Positions 17,763-24,801 of a DNA stretch of 64,000 bases are shown in pieces; within the stretch, counting starts at the first letter, position 1, and each line of letters begins with the position of its first letter. The stretch spans positions 496,001 to 560,000 of the forward strand of contig NZ_QMEM01000002.1 in assembly GCF_003390915.1 (NCBI RefSeq), read 5' to 3'. The stretch comes from Lewinella sp. IMCC34183 (GTDB lineage Bacteria > Bacteroidota > Bacteroidia > Chitinophagales > Saprospiraceae). Under the pieces are notes generated by a model. It was not told the origin of the DNA. It made no database searches and saw nothing but the letters and a program-made list of their open reading frames with translations. The position numbers and the translations under genes were made by a program.

Positions 17763-18542
17763 ATGCCCAACGAAGAACAGCAAGACCGGATCGACGCCTA
17801 CCTGAGCGGCCGGCTCGCCGATCCCTCCGCCTTTGAGCGCGAGCTGGAGGCCGATCCACAACTACGATCCGAAATGGAAGCTACCCGCCTGGCCCTGCAG
17901 GCCGTCGAAGTGACCGAGCATTTTAACCTGAAGGACCGCCTGCGCAAGCTGGAGGCCGGCCTGGCCCCTCCGCAAGCCACCCCGGAACCGGCCGCGGCCC
18001 CGGAGGCACCGAGCGCCCGGGTCGTGCCCCTTAATCCCCGCAGCCGGTCGCGCCGCTGGCTTCCCTACGCCGCCGCCGCGCTGCTGCTCTTCCTGGCCGG
18101 CTACTTTTTCCTGCGGCCGGTGCCCGACGTACCGGCAGCCTACGCCTTCAGCGACGTGGCCCCCATGGACAACATCGCGTACAGCGTCACGAAGAGCGGA
18201 ACCGGCGACCCCCGCGCCGCCGCCTACGCCGCCTACGAGTCCGGCGATTACGCCGCCGCGGCCCGCGCCTTCGAGGCCCTGCCGGAGGAGCAGGAAACGG
18301 ATCGGTTCTACCTCGCCCAGAGCCTCTACGGCCAGGGCCGCTACGCGGAAGCCGCCGAACGGTTCGCCGAGTTGTCGATGATCGCCGGCTTCAAGCTGGC
18401 CGACGAGGCCGAATACTACCAGGCCGTGTCCGAACTGAACGCCGGCCGCCCCGCCGACGGGACCGCCATGCTACGCCGCATCGCCAACCTGCCCGACCAC
18501 GCGATGCAGGCCGACGCGGCCCGCCTCCTCGAAAACCGCTGA
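17763..18542 (+). CDS. TPR-containing membrane protein, probable anti-sigma factor
   Basis: 259 residues. The N-terminal ~90 residues form a small cytoplasmic domain (DRIDAYLSGRLADPSAFERE is typical of anti-sigma zinc-less N-termini in Bacteroidota). Then come a basic stop-transfer region (SRSRRW), one membrane helix (LPYAAAALLLFLAGYFFL) and a periplasmic part with TPR-like helices (AYAAYESGDYAAAARAFEAL, YLAQSLYGQGRYAEAAERFAEL). It sits 9 bp after the ECF sigma gene and 4 bp before folB. The anti-sigma role is inferred from position and layout. Confidence 0.8.
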   Translation: MPNEEQQDRIDAYLSGRLADPSAFERELEADPQLRSEMEATRLALQAVEVTEHFNLKDRLRKLEAGLAPPQATPEPAAAPEAPSARVVPLNPRSRSRRWLPYAAAALLLFLAGYFFLRPVPDVPAAYAFSDVAPMDNIAYSVTKSGTGDPRAAAYAAYESGDYAAAARAFEALPEEQETDRFYLAQSLYGQGRYAEAAERFAELSMIAGFKLADEAEYYQAVSELNAGRPADGTAMLRRIANLPDHAMQADAARLLENR

Positions 18543-18546
18543 CCGC

Positions 18547-19026
18547 ATGACCGCCAGGATCGGCCTCGAAGACGTGCGCTTCCACGCCCCGCACGGGTTC
18601 TTCGAAGAGGAGCACCTCATGGGCAACGAATTCAGCATCGACGTGGAAGTCGACGCCCAGGTAGCCGACGCCGCTACCGAAGACGACCTCGGAGGCACCG
18701 TCAATTACGCGACCATCTACTACCTGCTGCAGGCCGAGATGAAAAAGCCTACCCAGTTGCTGGAGGCCCTGGCGTACCGCATGGGCAGCCGCATCCTCAA
18801 CCAGTTCGATACGGTGACGGCGGTGCGCCTCAAGCTGCGCAAGCTGAGCCCGCCCCTCGGCGGGCGCGTGGGAGCCGCCTACGTGGAGGTGAGCCTCGGC
18901 GGGCCGGGCGGCGCTCCGGGGCTACCCGGAGCGGGCGGCCAACAAACCTTCGAGGATCCGGAGGAGGATTTCGACGACGAGGATTTCGGGCCGGGCAACT
19001 TCGACCTCAGCGGTTTTAACTTCTGA
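18547..19026 (+). CDS. folB: Dihydroneopterin aldolase with acidic C-terminal extension
   Basis: Folate biosynthesis: cleaves dihydroneopterin to 6-hydroxymethyl-dihydropterin and glycolaldehyde. Seen: the FolB start (IGLEDVRFHAPHGFFEEEHLMGN), NYATIYYLLQAEM, and VRLKLRKLSPPLGG with the conserved Lys and Pro. The enzyme proper ends near residue 118. A ~40-residue Gly/Pro then Asp/Glu-rich tail (FEDPEEDFDDEDFGPGNFDL) follows, which is not usual in FolB. It is the third gene of the sigma/anti-sigma operon, which is an odd partnership. Confidence 0.9.
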   Translation: MTARIGLEDVRFHAPHGFFEEEHLMGNEFSIDVEVDAQVADAATEDDLGGTVNYATIYYLLQAEMKKPTQLLEALAYRMGSRILNQFDTVTAVRLKLRKLSPPLGGRVGAAYVEVSLGGPGGAPGLPGAGGQQTFEDPEEDFDDEDFGPGNFDLSGFNF

Positions 19027-19102
19027 GCGAACCCTTAACTCGGCGGCGGCAAACCAATGGTCACTCATTCGGCTTATAGAGAGGCCTCACCAACGTATAC
19101 TT

Positions 19103-19822
19103 ATGCAGCGCCTCCTGTTTTTACTCTTTCCCCTGCTTTTTGCGGGGTGTACCAGCCAGCAAATCAACCAGACCCTTAATACCGTCCTCAACGGCGGCCT
19201 GACCAGCGCCGACATCGGCAACGGCCTGAAGGAAGCCCTACGCATCGGTGCCCGCGAGGGGGCCGAGGAACTGGCGCGGCCGGGCGGTTACTTCGACGAC
19301 CTGACCTACCGCATCCTGCTGCCCGAGGAGGTACGTAAGGTGACGGACCGGCTGCAGAACGTGCCCGGCTTCAGTAACATCGAAGAGGTAATTTTGAAAA
19401 AGATCAACCAGGGCGCAGAGGATGCGGCCACGAAGGCTGCCCCCATCTTTGTCGATGCCATCCGGCAGATGACCATCCAGGATGCCGTCGGCATTCTCCG
19501 GGGATCGGACGACGCGGCGACCCAGTACCTTGTCACCAATACCTCCCAGGCGCTCACCGCCGAGTTCGCTCCGGTAATCAACGCCAGCCTCGACAAGTAC
19601 GATGCCAACAAGCTCTGGAACGACGCGGCCACGGCCTACAACAACTTCCCCCTGACCCGCCAGAAAGTGAACACCGACCTGGGCGCCTACGTCACCGAAC
19701 GCGCCCTGGAGGGACTATTCCTGAAGGTGGCCCTGAAGGAAAAAGACATCCGGGAGAACGTTTCGGCGCGGACCACCGATCTGCTGCGCCGGGTATTCGC
19801 GCAACAGGACAATCTCAACTAG
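19103..19822 (+). CDS. DUF4197 family lipoprotein
   Basis: 239 residues. The signal ends in LLFAGC (lipidated Cys at residue 16). The DUF4197 pattern is recognisable: GLKEALRIGAREGAEEL, a segment equivalent to the conserved P.....L...G, EEVILKKINQGAEDAATKAAPIFVDAI, ATQYLVTNTSQAL, and a C-terminal ALEGLFLKVALKEKDIRENVSARTTDLLRRVF. The function of this family is unknown. It is probably co-transcribed with the zinc peptidase gene 20 bp downstream. Confidence 0.9.
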   Translation: MQRLLFLLFPLLFAGCTSQQINQTLNTVLNGGLTSADIGNGLKEALRIGAREGAEELARPGGYFDDLTYRILLPEEVRKVTDRLQNVPGFSNIEEVILKKINQGAEDAATKAAPIFVDAIRQMTIQDAVGILRGSDDAATQYLVTNTSQALTAEFAPVINASLDKYDANKLWNDAATAYNNFPLTRQKVNTDLGAYVTERALEGLFLKVALKEKDIRENVSARTTDLLRRVFAQQDNLN

Positions 19823-19842
19823 CACTACACAAGCCAACAACT

Positions 19843-20736
19843 ATGAAAATTCAGGGTAGAAGAAAAAGCAGCAACGTCGAGGACCGTCGCGGACAGGGTG
19901 GCGGCGGCATGATGGGCGGCGTCGGCAAGGCCGGCGGCTTCGGCATCGGCACCGTCGTCATCATGATCATCGTATTCCTCCTCGGCGGCAACCCCCTCGA
20001 GTACGTCGGCATCGGCGGCGGGGGCGGCGGTGCACCGGTGCAGACCGACACGCCCCGCTCCGAAGGCGGCGTCGCTACGAGCGAAACCAATGCCGATATC
20101 GTGCAGGTGACCCTGGCCGAAACCGAAACCACCTGGAACAACCTGTTCCCCGAACTCTATAATGCACAGTACCGAGAGCCCGTGCTGGTGCTGTTCGACA
20201 ACCAGGTGCGCTCCGCCTGCGGCTCCGCCGGTTCGGCCACCGGTCCGTTCTACTGTCCCGCCGACCAGAAGGTGTACATCGACCTGTCGTTCGCCGATCA
20301 GCTGCGCCAGCGCTTCGGGGCGCCCGGCGACTTCGCCCTCGCGTACGTCATCGCCCACGAAGTAGGCCACCACGTGCAGAACCAACTCGGCTACAGCCAG
20401 CAGGTGAGTCAGGCCCGTAACCGCATGAGTGAGGAGGACGCCAACGCCATGTCGGTGCGCCTCGAGCTGCAGGCTGACTACCTGGCCGGCGTCTGGGCCC
20501 ACTACGCCGACCGCAACGCCGGCATCCTCGAATCGGGCGATATCGAGGAGGCCATCGGGGCCGCGACGGCCATCGGCGACGACCGGCTGCAGCGGGAAAG
20601 TCAGGGGTACGTAGTACCGGAAAGCTTCACCCACGGCACCTCCGAGCAACGGGTACGGGCCTTCACGAACGGATACGAAACGGGCGACGCCAGCAAGGGA
20701 GCGCTGGATAAGTACTTCTCGGCGCGTAGCCTGTAG
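19843..20736 (+). CDS. Neutral zinc metallopeptidase, YpfJ family
   Basis: 297 residues. Short basic N-terminus, one membrane helix (GTVVIMIIVFLLGG, residues ~36-49) preceded by a Gly-rich stretch, then the metallopeptidase domain. The zinc site is AHEVGHH at residues 171-177, and the downstream LELQADYLAGVWAHY supplies the Glu/Asp ligand side. FDNQVRSACGSA and GPFYCPADQKVYIDLSF are typical of the family, with two cysteines. Substrate unknown. Confidence 0.93.
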   Translation: MKIQGRRKSSNVEDRRGQGGGGMMGGVGKAGGFGIGTVVIMIIVFLLGGNPLEYVGIGGGGGGAPVQTDTPRSEGGVATSETNADIVQVTLAETETTWNNLFPELYNAQYREPVLVLFDNQVRSACGSAGSATGPFYCPADQKVYIDLSFADQLRQRFGAPGDFALAYVIAHEVGHHVQNQLGYSQQVSQARNRMSEEDANAMSVRLELQADYLAGVWAHYADRNAGILESGDIEEAIGAATAIGDDRLQRESQGYVVPESFTHGTSEQRVRAFTNGYETGDASKGALDKYFSARSL

Positions 20737-20739
20737 CCA

Positions 20740-21729
20740 TCAGGCATTCACCTCGCCGTACACTTCACGGATCTCGTCCAGCGTGGCATGGAGTACCGCG
20801 GGATCGAACTCGCTGACCAGCGTTTTGCGGTACTGCTTGATGTGCGGCAGCCCGCGGAAGTAGTTCGTGTAGTGCCGGCGCATCTCCAATACGCCCAGGG
20901 TGTCCCCCTTCCAGTCCAGGCTCCGCTCCAGATGCTCCCGGGCCGCGGCTACGCGCTCCTCCACTGTAGGCGGGGCCAGTAGCTGGCCGGTGGCGAAGTA
21001 GTGCTTGATCTCCCGGAAGATCCAAGGGTAACCGATGGCGGCGCGGCCGATCATGATACCGTCCACGCCGTAGCGGTCGCGGTAGGCGGCGGCCTTTTCC
21101 GGGCTGTCGATGTCGCCGTTGCCGAAAATAGGAATGTTGATGCGGGGGTTATCCTTGATCTTGCCGATGAGCGACCAGTCGGCCTCGCCCTTGTACATCT
21201 GCTTGCGGGTGCGGCCGTGGATGCTGAGGGCCTTAATGCCCACGTCCTGCAGCCGTTCGGCGACTTCCTCGATGTACTTACTGTTGTCGTCCCAGCCGAG
21301 GCGGGTCTTCACGGTCACGGGCAGGTCGGTCCGGTCGACGATCGCCTTGGTCAGTTCCACCATTTTGGGAATATCCTGCAGGATACCGGCACCGGCCCCC
21401 TTACAAACCACCTTCTTCACGGGGCAGCCGAAGTTGATGTCGAGCACCTCGGGCCGGGCCTCCTGTACGATATCCGCGGCCTGCACCATGCTCTCCAGGT
21501 TAGCACCGAATATCTGGATGCCGACGGGTCGCTCGTAGTCGTAAATGTCAAGCTTCTCCACGCTCTTGGTGGCGTCGCGGATCAGGCCCTCCACACTGAT
21601 GAACTCCGTATACATCATGTCACAGCCCTGCGCCTTGCAGAGCGCGCGGAAGGGTGGATCGCTCACGTCTTCCATGGGGGCGAGTAACAGGGGAAATTCC
21701 CCGAGTTGGATGTCGGCGATCTTGACCAA
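20740..21729 (-). CDS. dusB: tRNA-dihydrouridine synthase
   Basis: FMN-dependent reduction of uridine in tRNA. Seen: LLAPMEDVSDPPFRALCK at the N-terminus, DINFGCPVKKVVCKGAGAG with the catalytic Cys, PVTVKTRLGWDD, ALSIHGRTRKQMY, IPIFGNGDI and GIMIGRAAIGYPWIF. The longest frame runs to 21939 but crosses the CACATC palindromes and looks non-coding. The TTG at 21729 gives 329 residues, the normal DusB size, and lies ~15 bp after a TAATTTTA box on this strand. Start therefore TTG, moderately sure. Confidence 0.93.
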   Translation of the reverse strand: MVKIADIQLGEFPLLLAPMEDVSDPPFRALCKAQGCDMMYTEFISVEGLIRDATKSVEKLDIYDYERPVGIQIFGANLESMVQAADIVQEARPEVLDINFGCPVKKVVCKGAGAGILQDIPKMVELTKAIVDRTDLPVTVKTRLGWDDNSKYIEEVAERLQDVGIKALSIHGRTRKQMYKGEADWSLIGKIKDNPRINIPIFGNGDIDSPEKAAAYRDRYGVDGIMIGRAAIGYPWIFREIKHYFATGQLLAPPTVEERVAAAREHLERSLDWKGDTLGVLEMRRHYTNYFRGLPHIKQYRKTLVSEFDPAVLHATLDEIREVYGEVNA

Positions 21730-21793
21730 GTGGTTCTTGCGGTTGGGGCAGGTAAAATTACAACTTGCGGAGGCTAAAGGTTGCTCGGCGGTC

Positions 21794-21844
21794 GTCGCGC
21801 TCCGCACATCGGATGTGTCGCACATCCGATGTGCGGAGCGCGAC
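21794..21844. repeat. 24-bp perfect inverted repeat containing two CACATCSGATGTG palindromes
   Basis: Arms 21794-21817 and 21821-21844 are perfectly complementary with a 3-nt centre. Each arm contains CACATCGGATGTG or its complement, itself a palindrome around one base. It lies upstream of dusB. Related copies are at 22016-22028 and 23191-23225. Confidence 0.85.
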
Positions 21845-22015
21845 CTGCCTGCGGGACCCGCCGGTGACAGGCTGTCAGCAGGCCTCACCCGGACCACTAC
21901 CCCATTCGCAGATTCATAATTCGCTGAATCCCAAATCATAGCTCCCGAAATTCGTGCCCGACCCTCAGTTTATGCGACCATCGTATCCCCCTAATCTGAC
22001 AAACGGACAGCCGAC

Positions 22016-22028
22016 CACATCCGATGTG
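22016..22028. repeat. Single CACATCCGATGTG palindrome
   Basis: CACATCCGATGTG identical to one arm of the repeat at 21794-21844, about 62 bp before the start of the propeller lipoprotein gene. Confidence 0.7.
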
Positions 22029-22089
22029 CGGGCAGGTACGGGCCGGAACCCGCAGGGCTCCTTATCCGTTGGATAAATAAATTGCCTCC

Positions 22090-23178
22090 TTGAATACCCG
22101 CCCAGCTCCTGCGTACGCCTGCCTGATCGCCCTGCTCACTCTGCTCCTGTCTTCCTGCGGACCCGCCCCTACCGATACCGGCGACGTCACGCAACCCGAC
22201 GCTCCCCAGGCCGATGCCCGGCCGGAACTCGTGGCGGAAATCGAAGGAGTACAGGTCACCGGCGTCACTGTGACGGACCAGGGGCGCATCTTTGCCACCT
22301 TCCCCCGGTGGCGGAAAGGCGTACCCTACACCCTCGCCGAGATCGTGAACGGGGAACCTCGCCCCTACCCCAGTGCCGAGATCAACGCCTGGGACGTAGG
22401 CCAGGACCCCGGCGGGCAATTCGTCAACGTCCAGAGCGCCGTCGCCGTCGGCAACATCCTCTACGTAGCTGATACCCGCAACCCCCTGATGGAGGGCCTC
22501 GTTACCCCGCCCCGGCTGCACCTGTACGACCTGAACACCAACCAACTGATGCGCACCTACGAGATCGCGGCGGAGGCGACGGTACCGGCCACCTACGTGA
22601 ATGACCTGCGCGTCGACCGCACCCGGGACCTGGTATACTTCACCGATTCCGGCGAGGGCGCCATCCTGGTCCTCGACCTCGACACCGGCGAGAGCTGGCG
22701 GATGCTCGACGGTCACCCCTCGGTACAGGCCACCCTCGACAGCCTCGTCATCGACGGCGAAGCCTGGAAGCGCAAGATCCCCTCCGACGGTATCGCCATC
22801 GACCCGGCCAACGAACGACTGCTCTACCACGCACTTTCCGGCTACACCCTCTACGCGATCCCCCTCGACGTACTGGCCGACCGCGAGTCCCCCAACGCGG
22901 GCGATGCCGTCGAGACCGTCGCCACCACCCCAGCCTGCGATGGCATGTGGCGCAGCGGCGGCCGCACCCTGATGGCCGACCTGGAGGAGCAATCCGTCGT
23001 CAGCGTTACCGACGATGGAGCGATTACGACCCTCGCCCAAGGTGAGGAGGTCGGCTGGGCCGACACTTTCACGGAGTACGACGGCTATCTCTACTTCACC
23101 AATTCCAAACTGCCCCAGGCGGGCGACGACGTGAGCGGCATGACCTTCCCTATCTGGCGGCTGCCGCTCGGCGAATGA
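22090..23178 (+). CDS. Major royal jelly / yellow-type beta-propeller lipoprotein
   Basis: 362 residues with TTG start and lipoprotein signal (LIALLTLLLSSC). The body matches the MRJP/yellow family: VTVTDQGRIFATFPRW at the first blade, WDVGQDPGGQFVNVQSAVA, then VNDLRVDRTRDLVYFTDSG, GAILVLDLDTGESWRML, SDGIAIDPANERLLYHALSG and GWADTFTEYDGYLYFTNSKL. Bacterial members are of unknown activity, though some are called dopachrome-tautomerase-related. It is bracketed by CACATCSGATGTG palindromes on both sides, which suggests a transposable or co-regulated unit (inference). Confidence 0.88.
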   Translation: MNTRPAPAYACLIALLTLLLSSCGPAPTDTGDVTQPDAPQADARPELVAEIEGVQVTGVTVTDQGRIFATFPRWRKGVPYTLAEIVNGEPRPYPSAEINAWDVGQDPGGQFVNVQSAVAVGNILYVADTRNPLMEGLVTPPRLHLYDLNTNQLMRTYEIAAEATVPATYVNDLRVDRTRDLVYFTDSGEGAILVLDLDTGESWRMLDGHPSVQATLDSLVIDGEAWKRKIPSDGIAIDPANERLLYHALSGYTLYAIPLDVLADRESPNAGDAVETVATTPACDGMWRSGGRTLMADLEEQSVVSVTDDGAITTLAQGEEVGWADTFTEYDGYLYFTNSKLPQAGDDVSGMTFPIWRLPLGE

Positions 23179-23190
23179 GCCGCCCCCGCC

Positions 23191-23225
23191 CCCTACATCG
23201 GATGTTCGGGACATCCGATGTGGGG
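23191..23225. terminator. Hairpin with CACATCSGATGTG arms after the propeller gene
   Basis: Arms 23191-23205 and 23211-23225 pair over 15 bp with one mismatch and a 5-nt loop, 13 bp after the stop. The arms belong to the same palindrome family as 21794-21844. It may serve as terminator; no T tract follows. Confidence 0.55.
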
Positions 23226-23260
23226 AGTTGACGACACCCGAAAAAGATTAATTTCACCCC

Positions 23261-24019
23261 ATGAACCAGACCGGCAGCATCACCACCGACCTGCGCGCGG
23301 GCTTCGCGCGCATCATCTTCAGCCACCCCGCCCACAACAGCCTGCCGTCACACCTGCTGGCCGAGCTCGTCCGCCATATCGACGCCGCGGGAGAGAACGA
23401 CGCCATCCGCGCCATCCTGCTGCGCAGCGAGGGGGAGGGCAGCTTCTGCGCCGGGGCCAACCTGGACGAACTGCTGGCCCTCCAGGAGGAGGACGCCGCC
23501 CGCGATTTCTTTATGGGCTTTGCCAACGTGATCCTGGCCATGCGGCGCTGCCCCAAGCCCGTCGTGGTTGCCGTACAGGGCAAGGCCATCGGCGGGGGCG
23601 TGGGCCTGGCCGCGGCGGCCGACTATACCCTGGGCTGCCGCGCGGCGGAAGTAAGGCTCAGCGAGCTGGCCATCGCCATCGGCCCCTTTGTCATCCTGCC
23701 GGCCCTGACCCGCAAGATGGGCGTGGCCGCCGCCAGCGAGCTCTGCCTGGACACCGAGTGGCACGACGCCAAGTGGGCCCGCGAGAAAAGCCTGTACCAG
23801 CGGATATTTGCCGGACCGGAAGAACTCTTCCGGGAGGCGCGCCTCGTCATGCGCCGGCTGGCGACCTACAGCCCCGCCGCCGCCCGCGAACTGAAGCAGA
23901 GCCTCTGGGCCGGCACCGACCACTGGCCCGAACTGCTCGCCGAACGGGCCAGCGTAACCGGACGGCTCGTGCTGCAACCCGATGCCAAAGCGGCGCTGGC
24001 GAAATTCAAGAGTAAGTGA
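23261..24019 (+). CDS. Enoyl-CoA hydratase/isomerase family protein
   Basis: 252 residues of the crotonase fold. Seen: ILLRSEGEGSFCAGANLDELLAL (first oxyanion-hole segment), KPVVVAVQGKAIGGGVGLAAAADYTLG (second), and RLSELAIAIGPFVILPAL, where classical hydratases carry catalytic Glu residues. The exact reaction (hydratase, isomerase or methylglutaconyl-type) cannot be assigned. Its stop TGA overlaps the GTG start of the sirtuin gene by 3 bases, implying translational coupling. Confidence 0.9.
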   Translation: MNQTGSITTDLRAGFARIIFSHPAHNSLPSHLLAELVRHIDAAGENDAIRAILLRSEGEGSFCAGANLDELLALQEEDAARDFFMGFANVILAMRRCPKPVVVAVQGKAIGGGVGLAAAADYTLGCRAAEVRLSELAIAIGPFVILPALTRKMGVAAASELCLDTEWHDAKWAREKSLYQRIFAGPEELFREARLVMRRLATYSPAAARELKQSLWAGTDHWPELLAERASVTGRLVLQPDAKAALAKFKSK

Positions 24020-24708
24020 AGCACGTCGTCGTACTCTCCGGCGCGGGCATCAGCGCCGAGTCCGGCCTGAAAACCTTCCGCGACGCCAACGGCCTCTGGG
24101 AGGAGCACCGCGTAGAGGACGTCGCCACCCCCGAGGCCTTCGCCCGTGACCCCGAGCTGGTCATGCGCTTCTACAACCTGCGCCGTGCCCAGTTGCTCAG
24201 TGCCACGCCCAACGATGGCCACCGGCTGATCGGCGAGCTGGAACGAACGTACCGCGTCACCGTCATCACCCAGAACGTCGACGACCTGCACGAGCGGGGC
24301 GGCTCCACCAACGTCATCCACCTCCACGGGGAACTCACCAAGGTGCGGCCGGTCAGCGGCGGCAGCCCGCGCGCCTGGAATGGTGACCTGGCAATCGGCG
24401 ACCTCGACAAGCGGGGCGTTCAGCTGCGGCCCCACATCGTGTGGTTCGGCGAACAGGTACCCATGATCGAGCACGCGGCCCGCGAGACGGCCACCGCCGA
24501 CGCCGTGATCGTAGTGGGCAGCTCCCTGCAGGTATACCCGGCCGCAGGCCTGATCGAGCTGGCGCCCGCCGATGCGCCGGTCATCTATATCGACCCCGCC
24601 CCCGACGGCAACTACGAGTTACGCAGCCGCAAGCACCTCCATATCCTCGAGATGGGCGGTAGCGCCGGTATGCGCGAGGCTACGCGGCTCCTCCGCGAGC
24701 TCCTGTAA
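24016..24708 (+). CDS. NAD-dependent protein deacylase, sirtuin class III type
   Basis: 230 residues with GTG start inside the previous gene's stop (GTGA overlap). VLSGAGISAESGLKTFRD is the NAD-binding start, ITQNVDDLHERGGS carries the Asn-Asp motif, VIHLHGEL the catalytic His, and IVVGSSLQVYPA the late NAD loop. The YNLRR segment corresponds to the YxxR motif of SIRT5-like desuccinylases. The zinc-ribbon cysteines are absent (TKVRPVSGGSPRAW), as in many Bacteroidota sirtuins. Coupling to an acyl-CoA enzyme fits a role in removing acyl groups from lysines. Confidence 0.92.
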   Translation: MKHVVVLSGAGISAESGLKTFRDANGLWEEHRVEDVATPEAFARDPELVMRFYNLRRAQLLSATPNDGHRLIGELERTYRVTVITQNVDDLHERGGSTNVIHLHGELTKVRPVSGGSPRAWNGDLAIGDLDKRGVQLRPHIVWFGEQVPMIEHAARETATADAVIVVGSSLQVYPAAGLIELAPADAPVIYIDPAPDGNYELRSRKHLHILEMGGSAGMREATRLLRELL

Positions 24709-24718
24709 GCGAGCCGCC

Positions 24719-24773
24719 GGCACCGGCGCGGACGCGGGTGCCGGGCCCGTGGGTACCAAGGCCTGTACTTTTG
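24719..24773 (+). promoter_or_regulatory. GC-rich element and -7 box of the TonB receptor gene
   Basis: GGCACCGGCGCGGACGCGGG (start of the element at 24719) has GGCACC/GGGTGCC ends that are themselves inverted. TACTTTTG at 24766-24773 matches TAnnTTTG exactly, 28 bp before the ATG. Confidence 0.6.
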
Positions 24774-24801
24774 GCGTTCGCTTTTCTTTACCCCGGTTAC
24801 T

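Noticed and set aside
21991-23214. 407-codon minus-strand frame opposite the propeller lipoprotein
   Set aside because: Low-complexity Gly/Val/Arg antisense product; the plus strand carries a recognisable lipoprotein.
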